Source: JANQOH01 sp965201155 (GTDB lineage: Bacteria; Pseudomonadota; Alphaproteobacteria; UBA7887). From it: a stretch of 64,000 nucleotides of DNA. The translations under genes and the position numbers were made by a program. This document shows positions 9,078-17,473 of this stretch, piece after piece; the stretch's first letter is position 1, and the number at the start of each line of letters is the position of its first letter. The notes beneath the pieces were generated by a model. The model was not told the DNA's origin, searched no databases, and saw only the letters and a program-made list of their open reading frames with translations. The stretch lies in assembly GCA_965201155.1 (NCBI GenBank), contig OZ241752.1:2666001-2730000 (forward strand), in the 5' to 3' direction.

Positions 9078-9568
9078 TGCGGCGCATCCGTGCGGATGAA
9101 CGCCGCCGCGTCACCCTGCAGGTCAATGGCGCGGTCATGTCCGGCCATGCCGAGCCGCGCATGCTGCTGGTCGATTTCCTGCGCCATGAACTGGGCCTCT
9201 ACGGCACCCATGCGGGTTGCGAACACGGTGTGTGCGGCGCGTGCACCGTGATCATCGACGGCGCGGCTACGCGCAGTTGCCTCCGCTATGCCGTCCAGTG
9301 CGAGGGCAGCGTGCTGCGCACGGTGGAAGGACTCGCCGGCGAGGACGGGGCTCTCAACGCGCTGCAACGTGCGTTTCACGAGCATGGCGCGCTGCAGTGC
9401 GGGTTCTGTACGGCGGGCATATTGATGTCGGCCACCCGGTTTCTCGAGCAACACCCGGCGCCGTCCCGTGCCGAAGCCACCGACATGCTGTCGGGCCATA
9501 TCTGTCGCTGTACGGGGTATGAGCCTGTGATACGGGCGATCCTGCAAGCCGCGGAAGAGACTCCGTGA
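9077..9568 (+). CDS. hmfC: 2Fe-2S subunit of the Mo-hydroxylase (probable hmfC)
   Basis: Small iron-sulfur subunit carrying two [2Fe-2S] clusters between the Mo site and FAD. The plant-ferredoxin-type cluster is bound by Cys48, Cys53, Cys56 and Cys68 (GCEHGVCGACTV and SCLR). The second, helical-domain cluster uses Cys108, Cys111, Cys143 and Cys145 (CGFCTAG and CRCTGY). All eight ligands are present. The ATG shares bases with the hmfB stop (TGATG), and the stop overlaps the next start as GTGA, so the three subunits are translationally coupled. The length of 163 residues is normal. Confidence 0.8.
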   Translation: MRRIRADERRRVTLQVNGAVMSGHAEPRMLLVDFLRHELGLYGTHAGCEHGVCGACTVIIDGAATRSCLRYAVQCEGSVLRTVEGLAGEDGALNALQRAFHEHGALQCGFCTAGILMSATRFLEQHPAPSRAEATDMLSGHICRCTGYEPVIRAILQAAEETP

Positions 9569-11136
9569 CCCTGGGAGAGTTGTTCTACTGCTGTGTGCGG
9601 CGCGACCCGGGCGCGCTTGCGCTCGTGGACGGCGGCGTGCGCCGCAATTATGCCGACTGGTATGAAGAAATCCGCGCAGTCGCGGGCGGGCTGGCGGCGG
9701 CCTGCCTGGCGCCGGGCGACCGTCTCGCAGTGCTGCTTGCCAACCGTTACGAGACGGCGACGCTGTATTGGGCATGCCAGATGCTGGGACTTGTGTTCAC
9801 TCCCTTCAACTGGCGCGCCGGCAGCGAGGAAGCGGCCTATGTTCTGGCCGATGCGGGCGCCGCGGGCGTCGTCTTCGAGGCGCGGTCCCGCGCTGCAGTC
9901 CGGGGCGCACTCAGCGCCGTATCCGGGCCTGCCGCCTGGGATGTTGATGGCGGCGATTTTGCGCACCTGCTGCGCTCGCCGCCGGTGGCGGGGCCGGCAG
10001 CCGCCGACGAACGCGACACGTGCCTGATGCTTTATACATCCGGCACTACCGGGCGCCCGAAGGGCGTGCCCCGGTCGCACAGCGCCGAGCGTCATGCGGC
10101 CGTTCACTGCATCGCCCTGCTTCATTACAAGTATGGAGCGGTGATGCTGGGCGCCGCCCCCCTGTTTCACACCATGGGCATCCGTTCAGCGCTGATGACG
10201 GCGCTGCTCAATGGAACCCTGGTATGCCAGCCCGCCTGGGAGGCGCGGGAGGCGTTGACGCTGATCTCCGGCGAAAAGGTGGATACGCTGTTTCTGGTGC
10301 CGACCATGTTTCACGATCTGCTGCACCACCCCGCGCGTGACTCTTGCGACTTGTCGTCAGTGCGCAATATCGCCTATGCGGGCAGCGCGATGAATACGCC
10401 GTTGATCACGCTGTGCGCGCAAGTGTTCGAGCCGGAGCATTTTTCCAATTTCTATGGCTCCAGCGAGATATTCACCTTCACCACCTGCAGCCATGTGCTG
10501 CGGAAGCCGGGTTGCGCGGGGCGACCCGGCATCGGCCAGATGATCCGCGTCGTCACGCCCGACCCCGACGGCGGCAGCGGCCCCGAGGATGAGGTCCCGC
10601 CCGGCGCGCCCGGCGAAATCATTGCTCCCTTGGACGGCCTCGAGGCGTTTACCGGGTATTGGCAGCGGCCGGATGCGGACCGCAAGGCGATACGCGGCGG
10701 TTGGTATTTCACCGGCGATATCGGGTATTTCGATGCCGACGGGGAACTCCATGTGGTCGGCCGGGTGGACGACATGGTGATTTCCGGCGGCGAGAATATC
10801 CATCCCGAGGAGGTGGAGGACGCACTGGCGCGGTCGCCGCTGGTGGCGCAGGCGGCGGTTGTCGGCTTGCCGGATGTCCGTCTTGGCCAGCGTGTAGCAG
10901 CCTTTGTCGAGCCGGCATCTCCGGCGTGTTCCGCCCGGGCGCTCGATGCATGGTGTCTTGACAGTCCGCTGGCGCGTTTCAAGCGACCGCGTGCCTACGG
11001 ATTTGTCAGGGCCATCCCCCGCTCCGCCTCCGGGAAGCTGTTGCGCCGTCTCTTGCGCGACGGGGCCTATGAACTGCTGGACGAATATGAAAGCACACTC
11101 TCACCCGCAGACACAGGAAATGACGGAAAAGACTGA
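9565..11136 (+). CDS. hmfD: AMP-forming acyl-CoA synthetase, probable 2-furoate--CoA ligase
   Basis: ANL-superfamily ligase activating a carboxylate through an acyl-adenylate to the CoA thioester. The phosphate-binding loop LYTSGTTGRPKG is at residues 156-167. YGSSEIFTFTT, GWYFTGDIGYFD and the hinge GRVDDMVISGGENI follow, and the C-terminal catalytic Lys491 is in SASGKLL. It starts with GTG in a GTGA overlap with the FeS subunit. Position between the Mo-hydroxylase subunits and a crotonase suggests it makes the acyl-CoA that the hydroxylase oxidises; in the known furoate pathway that is 2-furoyl-CoA. Another heteroaromatic or aromatic acid is possible. Confidence 0.7.
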   Translation: MTLGELFYCCVRRDPGALALVDGGVRRNYADWYEEIRAVAGGLAAACLAPGDRLAVLLANRYETATLYWACQMLGLVFTPFNWRAGSEEAAYVLADAGAAGVVFEARSRAAVRGALSAVSGPAAWDVDGGDFAHLLRSPPVAGPAAADERDTCLMLYTSGTTGRPKGVPRSHSAERHAAVHCIALLHYKYGAVMLGAAPLFHTMGIRSALMTALLNGTLVCQPAWEAREALTLISGEKVDTLFLVPTMFHDLLHHPARDSCDLSSVRNIAYAGSAMNTPLITLCAQVFEPEHFSNFYGSSEIFTFTTCSHVLRKPGCAGRPGIGQMIRVVTPDPDGGSGPEDEVPPGAPGEIIAPLDGLEAFTGYWQRPDADRKAIRGGWYFTGDIGYFDADGELHVVGRVDDMVISGGENIHPEEVEDALARSPLVAQAAVVGLPDVRLGQRVAAFVEPASPACSARALDAWCLDSPLARFKRPRAYGFVRAIPRSASGKLLRRLLRDGAYELLDEYESTLSPADTGNDGKD

Positions 11137-11944
11137 ACAGGCTTATGGCGCGCGTCTTGCCTCGTTGCTCGAGGGTCTTGACGGCCTTCGCATCGAGGTT
11201 GATCCACGAAAGCGGATCGGGCATCTCATCCTTGACCGCCCGCCGCTCAATATCGTGTCGTGGCCCGGGCGCCGGCAAATCCGCACCATCCTTGAGGTCA
11301 TGGACGACGACCCGGATGTCGGCACAGTTGTTGTTCGCGGCGCCAATGGCGTGTTCAGTTCCGGCGGAGATGTGAAGGCATTCCCCGACATTCCCAAGAA
11401 CAGGATGTCGGACCTGCACTGGAATATCGGCGCGCCCGAACGTATGGGCAAGCCGGTGATCTGCGCCATGGAGAAATATGCGTTCGGCGTCGGCTTCGAA
11501 CTGGCGCTGGCGTGCGATTTCCGTTTTGCAACCAGGGACACGCTGGTTGGCCTTCCCGAAATCACGCTGGGCCAGATGCCGGGTTCAGGCGGCAGCGTCC
11601 GCATCGCGCGGATTGCCGGCATGACTCGCGCCCGCGACATGGTGATGCTCGGCAAACGCATTCCCGCCGAACTGGCGCGTGACTGGGGGCTGCTGACCGA
11701 GATTACTGACGACCGTGCGGGTCTGGAGCAGTTGATTGACGATTATGCGGGGAAATTGAACGCGATGGCGCCGATTGCGCTGGCAGCGCTCAAGAAGGTG
11801 CTGAATTCCGCCTATGACGCGCCGCTCCGCACGGCGCTGGAAGTCGAGGGCCACTCCTACGAAAAACTGCGCTGGACCGAGGACTACAGGGAAGGCATCG
11901 ACGCTTTCAGCGAACGGCGCAAACCGGTTTTCAAGGGCCGGTAG
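11120..11944 (+). CDS. hmfE: Crotonase-family protein, probable 2-oxoglutaroyl-CoA hydrolase
   Basis: Enoyl-CoA hydratase/isomerase fold, 274 residues. The oxyanion-hole segments are FSSGGDVKAF and GFELALACDF, and LPEITLGQMPGSGG carries Glu147, at the first catalytic Glu of hydratases. At the second catalytic position the protein appears to have Asp173 (ARDMVMLG) rather than Glu, which argues against a simple hydratase. In hmf operons the last gene is a crotonase-fold hydrolase releasing 2-oxoglutarate, and gene order supports that. ATG 11120 follows an AGGA and overlaps the synthetase by 17 nt; an in-frame ATG at 11087 is an alternative. The gene ends 13 nt from the convergent cytochrome gene. 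Confidence 0.65.
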   Translation: MTEKTEQAYGARLASLLEGLDGLRIEVDPRKRIGHLILDRPPLNIVSWPGRRQIRTILEVMDDDPDVGTVVVRGANGVFSSGGDVKAFPDIPKNRMSDLHWNIGAPERMGKPVICAMEKYAFGVGFELALACDFRFATRDTLVGLPEITLGQMPGSGGSVRIARIAGMTRARDMVMLGKRIPAELARDWGLLTEITDDRAGLEQLIDDYAGKLNAMAPIALAALKKVLNSAYDAPLRTALEVEGHSYEKLRWTEDYREGIDAFSERRKPVFKGR

Positions 11945-11957
11945 CGTCGCCCCGGAG

Positions 11958-12542
11958 TCAGTTTTTTCCCTGCTTTTCCTCGGTCGCGGCGCGAAGTCCG
12001 GGCAGGAGCATTCGCATCAGCGTCGGGCTGCGGTCCAGAAAATGATGCTTGAGGGCGGCGCCGGCGTGGAATGCGGCCAGCCCCACACCGCCATAGGCGA
12101 GCCAGTAATGCACATCAATGGCGAATTCCCGGCCCTGTTCGGAGATTGTTGACAGGGCCGGGAATTCGAATAGGCCGAACATGTCTATGCCCGCGCCTTC
12201 GGAGGTGGAGATCATGTAGCCGCTGGCCGGAACGAGAATGATGAGCGCCCCAAGGGTCCAGTGCGCCACGGTGGCGCCGGCGCGCTCCCAAGGTTTCAGG
12301 CCCGGTGCAAAAGCAGGCCTGGGGTCGGCGACGCGCCAACCCAGCCGCGCCAGCGCGAGCAGCAGGGCGGCCATTCCCGCTGCCTTGTGGATGATCAGCG
12401 AGTCGTTGTACCAGCGGTCATAATAGGTCAGCCCGACCATCCACGCGCCGAGCGCCGCCAGTCCGAGGAACGACAGCGCGAGGGACCAGTGAAGGGCGAT
12501 GGAGGCGAGGCCGTAGCTGTCCTCGCTGTTTTTCCACCTCAT
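11958..12542 (-). CDS. Cytochrome b561 family protein
   Basis: Four-helix di-heme membrane cytochrome of 194 residues, CybB/YceJ type. Predicted helices lie at about residues 13-38, 50-68, 90-110 and 145-162. Candidate heme-ligand histidines are His18, His52, His94, His145 and His159. It follows yceI by 20 nt on the same strand, the usual yceI-yceJ pairing, so it probably moves electrons between quinol and a periplasmic partner. It converges on the hmf-like operon; no functional link to it can be shown from sequence. Confidence 0.88.
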   Translation of the reverse strand: MRWKNSEDSYGLASIALHWSLALSFLGLAALGAWMVGLTYYDRWYNDSLIIHKAAGMAALLLALARLGWRVADPRPAFAPGLKPWERAGATVAHWTLGALIILVPASGYMISTSEGAGIDMFGLFEFPALSTISEQGREFAIDVHYWLAYGGVGLAAFHAGAALKHHFLDRSPTLMRMLLPGLRAATEEKQGKN

Positions 12543-12562
12543 GGCCGGTCATGCCGGTTGAT

Positions 12563-13138
12563 TTATTTGCGGATTCCCTCGATCCCGAGGAACATGTCCA
12601 GCGACTCGGCCGTCGGGCCGAGATTGTAGCCCATGCCGAAATCCGAGCGGACCAGCGTTACCGTTCCTTCAAAACCGGCGCGATAGCCGCCCCACGGGTC
12701 GCTGCCCTCTCCTATCTTCTTCACGGCAATGGCGATGGCTTTTGTCACGCCGTGCAAGGTGAGATCGCCGTGCATGGTGCCGCCGTCGGCGTCGCCTTCA
12801 TAACCCGTGCTGACAAATGTTGCCGTGGGAAATTTATCGACATCCAGAAAGTCTGCCGAGCGCAGATGCTTGTCGCGTTCGGCGTGGCCGGTGTCGATGC
12901 TGGCGGTGTCGATTTCCACGGTGATCTTCTGGCCTGCCTGCCCGGCTTCCGGGTCGAAGGTGAAGCTGCCGGAGATATTGTCGAACGAGCCGTACATCCA
13001 GGAAAAGCCGAGATGGGAAATCCTGAACTCCACGAAACTGTGTCCGGAGTCGATCTCGTAATCGGCCGCTCCGGCTGCTCCGGTCGACAGCGCGAGAGCC
13101 GCGCCCACGCACACTCCTCGCAAAAATCTCATGCTCAT
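12563..13138 (-). CDS. yceI: YceI family periplasmic lipocalin-like protein
   Basis: YceI proteins form an extended lipocalin-like barrel that binds a polyisoprenoid. The start MSMRFLRGVCVGAALALS gives a Sec signal peptide with a likely cleavage after GAAGA, leaving mature ADYEIDSGHSFVEF. It is preceded by AAGGAGAGG about 8 nt before the ATG. FRISHLGFSWMYGSFD and LTLHGVTKAI are diagnostic of the family. A longer in-frame start exists 144 nt upstream but would bury the signal peptide, so it is rejected. It is co-directional with the b561 gene. Confidence 0.92.
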   Translation of the reverse strand: MSMRFLRGVCVGAALALSTGAAGAADYEIDSGHSFVEFRISHLGFSWMYGSFDNISGSFTFDPEAGQAGQKITVEIDTASIDTGHAERDKHLRSADFLDVDKFPTATFVSTGYEGDADGGTMHGDLTLHGVTKAIAIAVKKIGEGSDPWGGYRAGFEGTVTLVRSDFGMGYNLGPTAESLDMFLGIEGIRK

Positions 13139-13324
13139 GGCTCGAACCTCTCCTTGTTCTGGCGTTCCGGCGCGCAGGGGCTGCGCCCGCGGCGCGCAAG
13201 CCTGTTCGGTCACTATGCGCACGGCCTTGTTCGCAAGCAACCCTCGCCGCCGTGAGGGTGTTCTGCCGAGTATTCCCCGCAATACAGAAAGGTGTTATCG
13301 GCAAGTGAAAAGGGGCAAGGAACG

Positions 13325-13343
13325 GCGATCATTATGTGATCGC
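13325..13343 (-). terminator. Hairpin terminator candidate after the small four-cysteine gene
   Basis: A perfect 7-bp inverted repeat GCGATCA/TGATCGC with a 5-nt loop lies 5 nt past the stop codon at 13349, reading on the minus strand. It is followed by a T/C-rich tail ending in CCCCTTTT. Placement right after a stop favours a terminator; the T-run is interrupted, so an operator-like role is possible. Confidence 0.45.
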
Positions 13344-13348
13344 AGTGG

Positions 13349-13537
13349 CTACTCGCCGGATTTCGACGCCTTCGCATTCCTGAAATGCCTGACTGCGGTT
13401 TCGAACTTGTCGCGGCATCCGGTATTGCAGAAGCCGACTACCTGGCCGTCATATTCGGTGAGCGAGTCCGGCTGCACCGGCTTGCCCGACCATGGGCAGG
13501 TCTCGTTGATGCACTCGACAATATCCAACTCCGGCAT
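13349..13537 (-). CDS. Small four-cysteine (TRASH/YHS-like) protein
   Basis: A 62-residue acidic protein with Cys9, Cys14, Cys37 and Cys41 in the pattern C-x4-C-P-W-S-G ... GFCNTGCRDKFE. This looks like a small treble-clef metal-binding domain of the YHS/TRASH kind. Similar small alphaproteobacterial proteins are sometimes mislabelled glutathione S-transferase. No signal peptide or membrane segment is seen, so it should be cytosolic. It is expressed separately from yceI, with a hairpin between them, and divergently from sdhE. Function is unknown; metal sensing or transfer is a guess from the cysteines. Confidence 0.75.
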   Translation of the reverse strand: MPELDIVECINETCPWSGKPVQPDSLTEYDGQVVGFCNTGCRDKFETAVRHFRNAKASKSGE

Positions 13538-13664
13538 TGCGCCCTCCTTCGAGGTTGTTCGCGAAGGACAACGCTACGCTTGCGCGTTTTGCTTCGTCAA
13601 TGCGGCGTGCAAGGGGGCGGTCAACAATCGCGGCGGCAAATGGTGTATTTGTATATCCGGTATC

Positions 13665-13943
13665 ATGACACGTTTCGTACACGATGAATCCTGCGCGGCG
13701 ATGCGGCGCAAACGGGTGCGCTTTCGGTGCTGGCACCGGGGGTCGCGCGAGGCCGACCTGTTGCTGGGGCGATTCGCCGATTCCGAACTGCACAGGCTGG
13801 ATGGGAGGCAACTCGGTCAGCTGGAGCACCTGCTGGAGTGCGATGACCCGGACATCTGGGACTGGGTGGTGCGCGGTGTGACGCCTCCCGCCCGCCATGA
13901 CCATGAGGTACTGGCGCTGCTGCGGCGCCGGACGGCGTTGTGA
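13665..13943 (+). CDS. sdhE: Succinate dehydrogenase flavinylation factor SdhE
   Basis: Small helical protein that promotes covalent FAD attachment to SdhA. The conserved RGxxE-type motif appears as HRGSREADLLLGRFAD, with WDWVVRG near the C-terminus. ATG 13665 gives 92 residues and the usual short leader before the RRKR motif; ATG 13701 gives 80 residues and cannot be excluded, since neither has a good ribosome-binding site. The stop overlaps the GTG start of mfd as GTGA. Its client SdhA is encoded 43 kb away on the other strand. Confidence 0.85.
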   Translation: MTRFVHDESCAAMRRKRVRFRCWHRGSREADLLLGRFADSELHRLDGRQLGQLEHLLECDDPDIWDWVVRGVTPPARHDHEVLALLRRRTAL

Positions 13944-16900
13944 GGACGGCGGCAGAGGGGTTGCTGGCGCATTTCTCGGCGCCCGGAATGGTGACGCTGT
14001 GCCATGCGCCGCAAGGCCGCGATGCGCTCGCGATCGCAGAACTGCGCACGGCGGCCCCTGAGCGGGATATCGTTTTTGTGGCGTGCAGTGATGCGCGTCT
14101 GAGCCAGACTGCCGGAGCGCTGGCCTTTTTTGCGCCCGATTTGCAGCCGCTCAGGCTGCCGGCGTGGGACTGCCTCCCCTATGACCGCGTATCGCCGCGC
14201 GCCGATATCTGCGCCGATCGGTTGCGGAGCCTGAGTGCGCTTGCGGGCGGGAGCGGCGGACGGCTCGTGCTGACGACCGTGAACGCTGCCATGCAGAAAT
14301 TGCCGCCGCGCGCGGCGCTTGTCGAAGCGCGGTTTGCGCTGCGTCCGGGAGCGGTGCTGGATACCGGGCGCTTCGCCGAGTGGCTGGGCAGCAACGGTTA
14401 TCACCGCGTCGGGACGGTGATGGAACCCGGGGAATATGCGTTTCGCGGCGGTCTGGTGGACCTGTTTCCGGCCGGTGCGGCCGCGCCGGTGCGAGTGGAT
14501 CTGTTCGGCGATGAGGTTGAGAGCATTCGTACCTTCGATCCGCTGTCGCAGCGCACCACAGGCGAGGGCGGGGAGTTGGTGCTGCTCCCGGCCTCGGAAG
14601 TGGGGCTGGATGAGGGGGCGGTTGCACGGTTCCGGGCGGGCTATCGGCAATTGTTCGGCGCCGTGGTGCGCGAGGATGCACTGTATGAGACGGTTTCCGC
14701 CGGGCGGCGGCATCCCGGCATGGAACATTGGCTGCCGCTGTTTCATGAACAGATGGAGAGCCTGTTCGATTATGTGCCTGATGCGCTGATCCTGTTCGAC
14801 CATCAGGCGGATACTGTGGTGGAAGAACGGCGGGCGCAGATCGCCGACTATTACCGCGCACGGCTGGAAAGCATGAGCGGCGGCGGATCGCTTGACGTTC
14901 CGCCCTACAAGCCGGTGCCGCCCGAACGCCTGTTTCTGGATGAATCGGAATGGTCGGCGGTGTTGTCGAGCCGCGCTGCTGCCCGGTTCACGCCATTCAA
15001 GGTTCCCGGCGGCGTGGAACTCGACGGCCGCCGGGCGCGTGATTTCGCGGCCGAACGCGGCAGCGGTGACGGGGCGCTGTATCCCGCCGTTGCGGAGCAT
15101 GTGAAGGCCGAGATCAACGCCGGGCGGCGCGCCGTGCTGGCGTGCTACAGCGCCGGTTCACGAGACCGCCTGTCAGGGCTGCTGGCCGATCACGGGCTGC
15201 CGCCGGCTGCGTGTGTGGACGCCTGGCCGGCAGCGGCGGCGCTGCCGCCGGGCACGGTGGCGGCGGCAGTGCTGGCGCTGGAGCACGGGTTCTGCGGCGG
15301 GTCGCTCTCGATATTGAGCGAACAGGACATTCTGGGCGACCGTCTGGCGCGTCCGGCGGCGCGCCCACGGCGGGCGGCGAATTTTCTGACCGAAGCAAGC
15401 GCCCTAGCCGAAGGCGACCTTGTGGTGCATGTGGACCACGGCATCGGGCGTTATGCGGGACTGGAGACAATCGAGGCCGGCGGGGCGCCGCATGACTGCC
15501 TGCTGATGCACTATGCAGGCAACGCCAAGCTGTATCTGCCGGTGGAGAATATCGAGATGCTGTCGCGCTATGGCAGCGGCGACGCCGACAAGGTGGCGCT
15601 GGACCGGCTGGGCAGCGCGAGCTGGCAGGCGCGCAAGGCGCGGCTGAAAAACCGGCTGCGCGACATGGCGGACGCGCTGATCCGCACCGCTGCGGCGCGC
15701 GCGGTGCGCGAGGCGGCGTGCATGACGGCAACGGATGAATTTTATCAGGAATTCGCGGCGCGGTTTCCGTTTGTCGAGACCGAGGATCAGGAGAAGGCGA
15801 TCGACGATTGTCTCAGAGACCTGGGGCAGCCGGCGCCGATGGACCGGCTGATCTGCGGCGATGTGGGATACGGCAAGACGGAAGTGGCGCTGCGGGCGGC
15901 GTTCATGGCGGCGTTTTCGGGCAAGCAGACCGCTGTTGTCGTGCCGACGACCCTGTTGTGCCGGCAGCATACCGCGACGTTTCAGGAGCGCTTCAAGGGG
16001 CTGCCGGTGAATATCGCGCAATTGTCGCGGCTGGTGCCGGCCAAGCAGGCTGCGGCGGTGCGCTCGGGACTTGCGAGCGGCGGGATCGACATTGTCGTTG
16101 GCACCCATGCGCTGCTGGCCAAGTCGGTGAAGTTTTCCGATCTCGGCTTGCTGGTGATTGACGAGGAACAGCGTTTCGGCGTGGCGCAGAAAGAGCGGCT
16201 GAAGGAATTGAAAACTGACGTTCATGTCCTGACGCTGAGTGCGACGCCGATCCCCCGCACGCTGCAACTGGCGCTCACCGGCGTGCGCAGCCTGAGCCTT
16301 ATCACGACGCCGCCGGTCGATCGCCTGGCGGTGCGCACCTTTGTGCTGCCCTATGATCCGGTGGTGATACGCGAGGCGATATTGCGGGAGCGGCATCGCG
16401 GCGGGCAGATATTCTATGTCTGTCCACGCATTGCGGACCTGGACAAGGTGGCGGCGGAAATCCGCCGTATCGTGCCTGACATCAAGCTGGTTGCGGCGCA
16501 TGGCCGCATGGCGGTGAGCCGTCTGGAAGAGGCGATGACCGCATTTTATGACGGGCAATACGAGTTGCTGGTCTCGACCTCCATTATCGAGTCGGGGCTG
16601 GACATGCCGCGGGTGAACACGCTGATTGTGCATCGCGCGGACATGTTCGGGCTTGCGCAGCTATATCAACTGCGAGGCCGGGTGGGCCGCGGCAAACGGC
16701 GCGCCTGGGCCTATTTCACCGTGCGGTCAGGGCAATCACTCCCGGAGACGGCGGAGAAGCGGCTGGGCGTGATCCAGGCGCTGGATACGCTGGGGGCCGG
16801 TTTTTCGCTGGCGAGCCACGATATGGATATACGCGGGGCCGGCAATTTGCTGGGGGAAGAGCAGTCGGGACACGTGCGCGAAGTCGGTATCGAACTGTAT

Positions 16901-17410
16901 CAGCAATTGCTGGAAGAAGCGGTCGAGGCGGCGCGCTCGGGCGACGGGGCGATGGCGGAACGCTGGTCACCGCAGATTACCCTGGGCATGGCGGTGCTGA
17001 TCCCCGACGCCTATGCGGCGGATCTGAGCGTTCGGCTCGGGCTTTACCGGCGCCTTGCCAATCTGGAAACCGACCGGGAGATCGAGGCGTTTGCAGCGGA
17101 GCTTGTCGACCGGTTCGGCCTGCTGCCGGAGCCGGTGGAAAACTTGCTGGCATTGGTGCGGATCAAGCGGTTATGCCAGGCGGCGGGGGTGGAGCGCCTG
17201 GATGCGGGACCGAAAGGCGCGGTGGTGGCGTTTCGCGGCGGCAGTTTCGCGGCCCCGGACAAGCTGGTAGCGTTTATCGCCCGCAATGCGGGGACGGTTC
17301 GTGTACGCCCCGATCACAGCCTTGTCGTAACCCGTCCGTGGCAGCGCGATGCGGACCGGCTGGCCGGTGTGACGGACCTGATACGCACGATCGCCGAACT
17401 GGCGGCGTGA
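13940..17410 (+). CDS. mfd: Transcription-repair coupling factor
   Basis: Mfd removes RNA polymerase stalled at DNA lesions and recruits UvrA. The 1156-residue protein shows the UvrB-like N-terminal region (LPAWDCLPYDRVSP), the RNA-polymerase-interaction segment (GDLVVHVDHGIGRYAGLE), then the RecG-like translocase. Walker A CGDVGYGKTEVAL starts at residue 639 and the Walker B box DEEQ is at 741-744. QLRGRVGRGKRRAWAYF is helicase motif VI, and the TRCF C-terminal domain follows. The start is GTG, overlapping the sdhE stop. Length and order are normal. Confidence 0.97.
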   Translation: MRTAAEGLLAHFSAPGMVTLCHAPQGRDALAIAELRTAAPERDIVFVACSDARLSQTAGALAFFAPDLQPLRLPAWDCLPYDRVSPRADICADRLRSLSALAGGSGGRLVLTTVNAAMQKLPPRAALVEARFALRPGAVLDTGRFAEWLGSNGYHRVGTVMEPGEYAFRGGLVDLFPAGAAAPVRVDLFGDEVESIRTFDPLSQRTTGEGGELVLLPASEVGLDEGAVARFRAGYRQLFGAVVREDALYETVSAGRRHPGMEHWLPLFHEQMESLFDYVPDALILFDHQADTVVEERRAQIADYYRARLESMSGGGSLDVPPYKPVPPERLFLDESEWSAVLSSRAAARFTPFKVPGGVELDGRRARDFAAERGSGDGALYPAVAEHVKAEINAGRRAVLACYSAGSRDRLSGLLADHGLPPAACVDAWPAAAALPPGTVAAAVLALEHGFCGGSLSILSEQDILGDRLARPAARPRRAANFLTEASALAEGDLVVHVDHGIGRYAGLETIEAGGAPHDCLLMHYAGNAKLYLPVENIEMLSRYGSGDADKVALDRLGSASWQARKARLKNRLRDMADALIRTAAARAVREAACMTATDEFYQEFAARFPFVETEDQEKAIDDCLRDLGQPAPMDRLICGDVGYGKTEVALRAAFMAAFSGKQTAVVVPTTLLCRQHTATFQERFKGLPVNIAQLSRLVPAKQAAAVRSGLASGGIDIVVGTHALLAKSVKFSDLGLLVIDEEQRFGVAQKERLKELKTDVHVLTLSATPIPRTLQLALTGVRSLSLITTPPVDRLAVRTFVLPYDPVVIREAILRERHRGGQIFYVCPRIADLDKVAAEIRRIVPDIKLVAAHGRMAVSRLEEAMTAFYDGQYELLVSTSIIESGLDMPRVNTLIVHRADMFGLAQLYQLRGRVGRGKRRAWAYFTVRSGQSLPETAEKRLGVIQALDTLGAGFSLASHDMDIRGAGNLLGEEQSGHVREVGIELYQQLLEEAVEAARSGDGAMAERWSPQITLGMAVLIPDAYAADLSVRLGLYRRLANLETDREIEAFAAELVDRFGLLPEPVENLLALVRIKRLCQAAGVERLDAGPKGAVVAFRGGSFAAPDKLVAFIARNAGTVRVRPDHSLVVTRPWQRDADRLAGVTDLIRTIAELAA

Positions 17411-17473
17411 CGCCGGGCCCGGTTGCCGGCAGGCAAGGATCGCGAGGAAACCCCGGGGAGCGAGGCTGCGTTC

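Noticed and set aside
5281..9568. Aerobic carbon monoxide dehydrogenase (coxMSL) reading of the Mo-hydroxylase
   Set aside because: The active-site loop is NRGYGGPQ rather than the AYRCSFR of form I CODH, and the ligase and crotonase partners do not fit CO oxidation.
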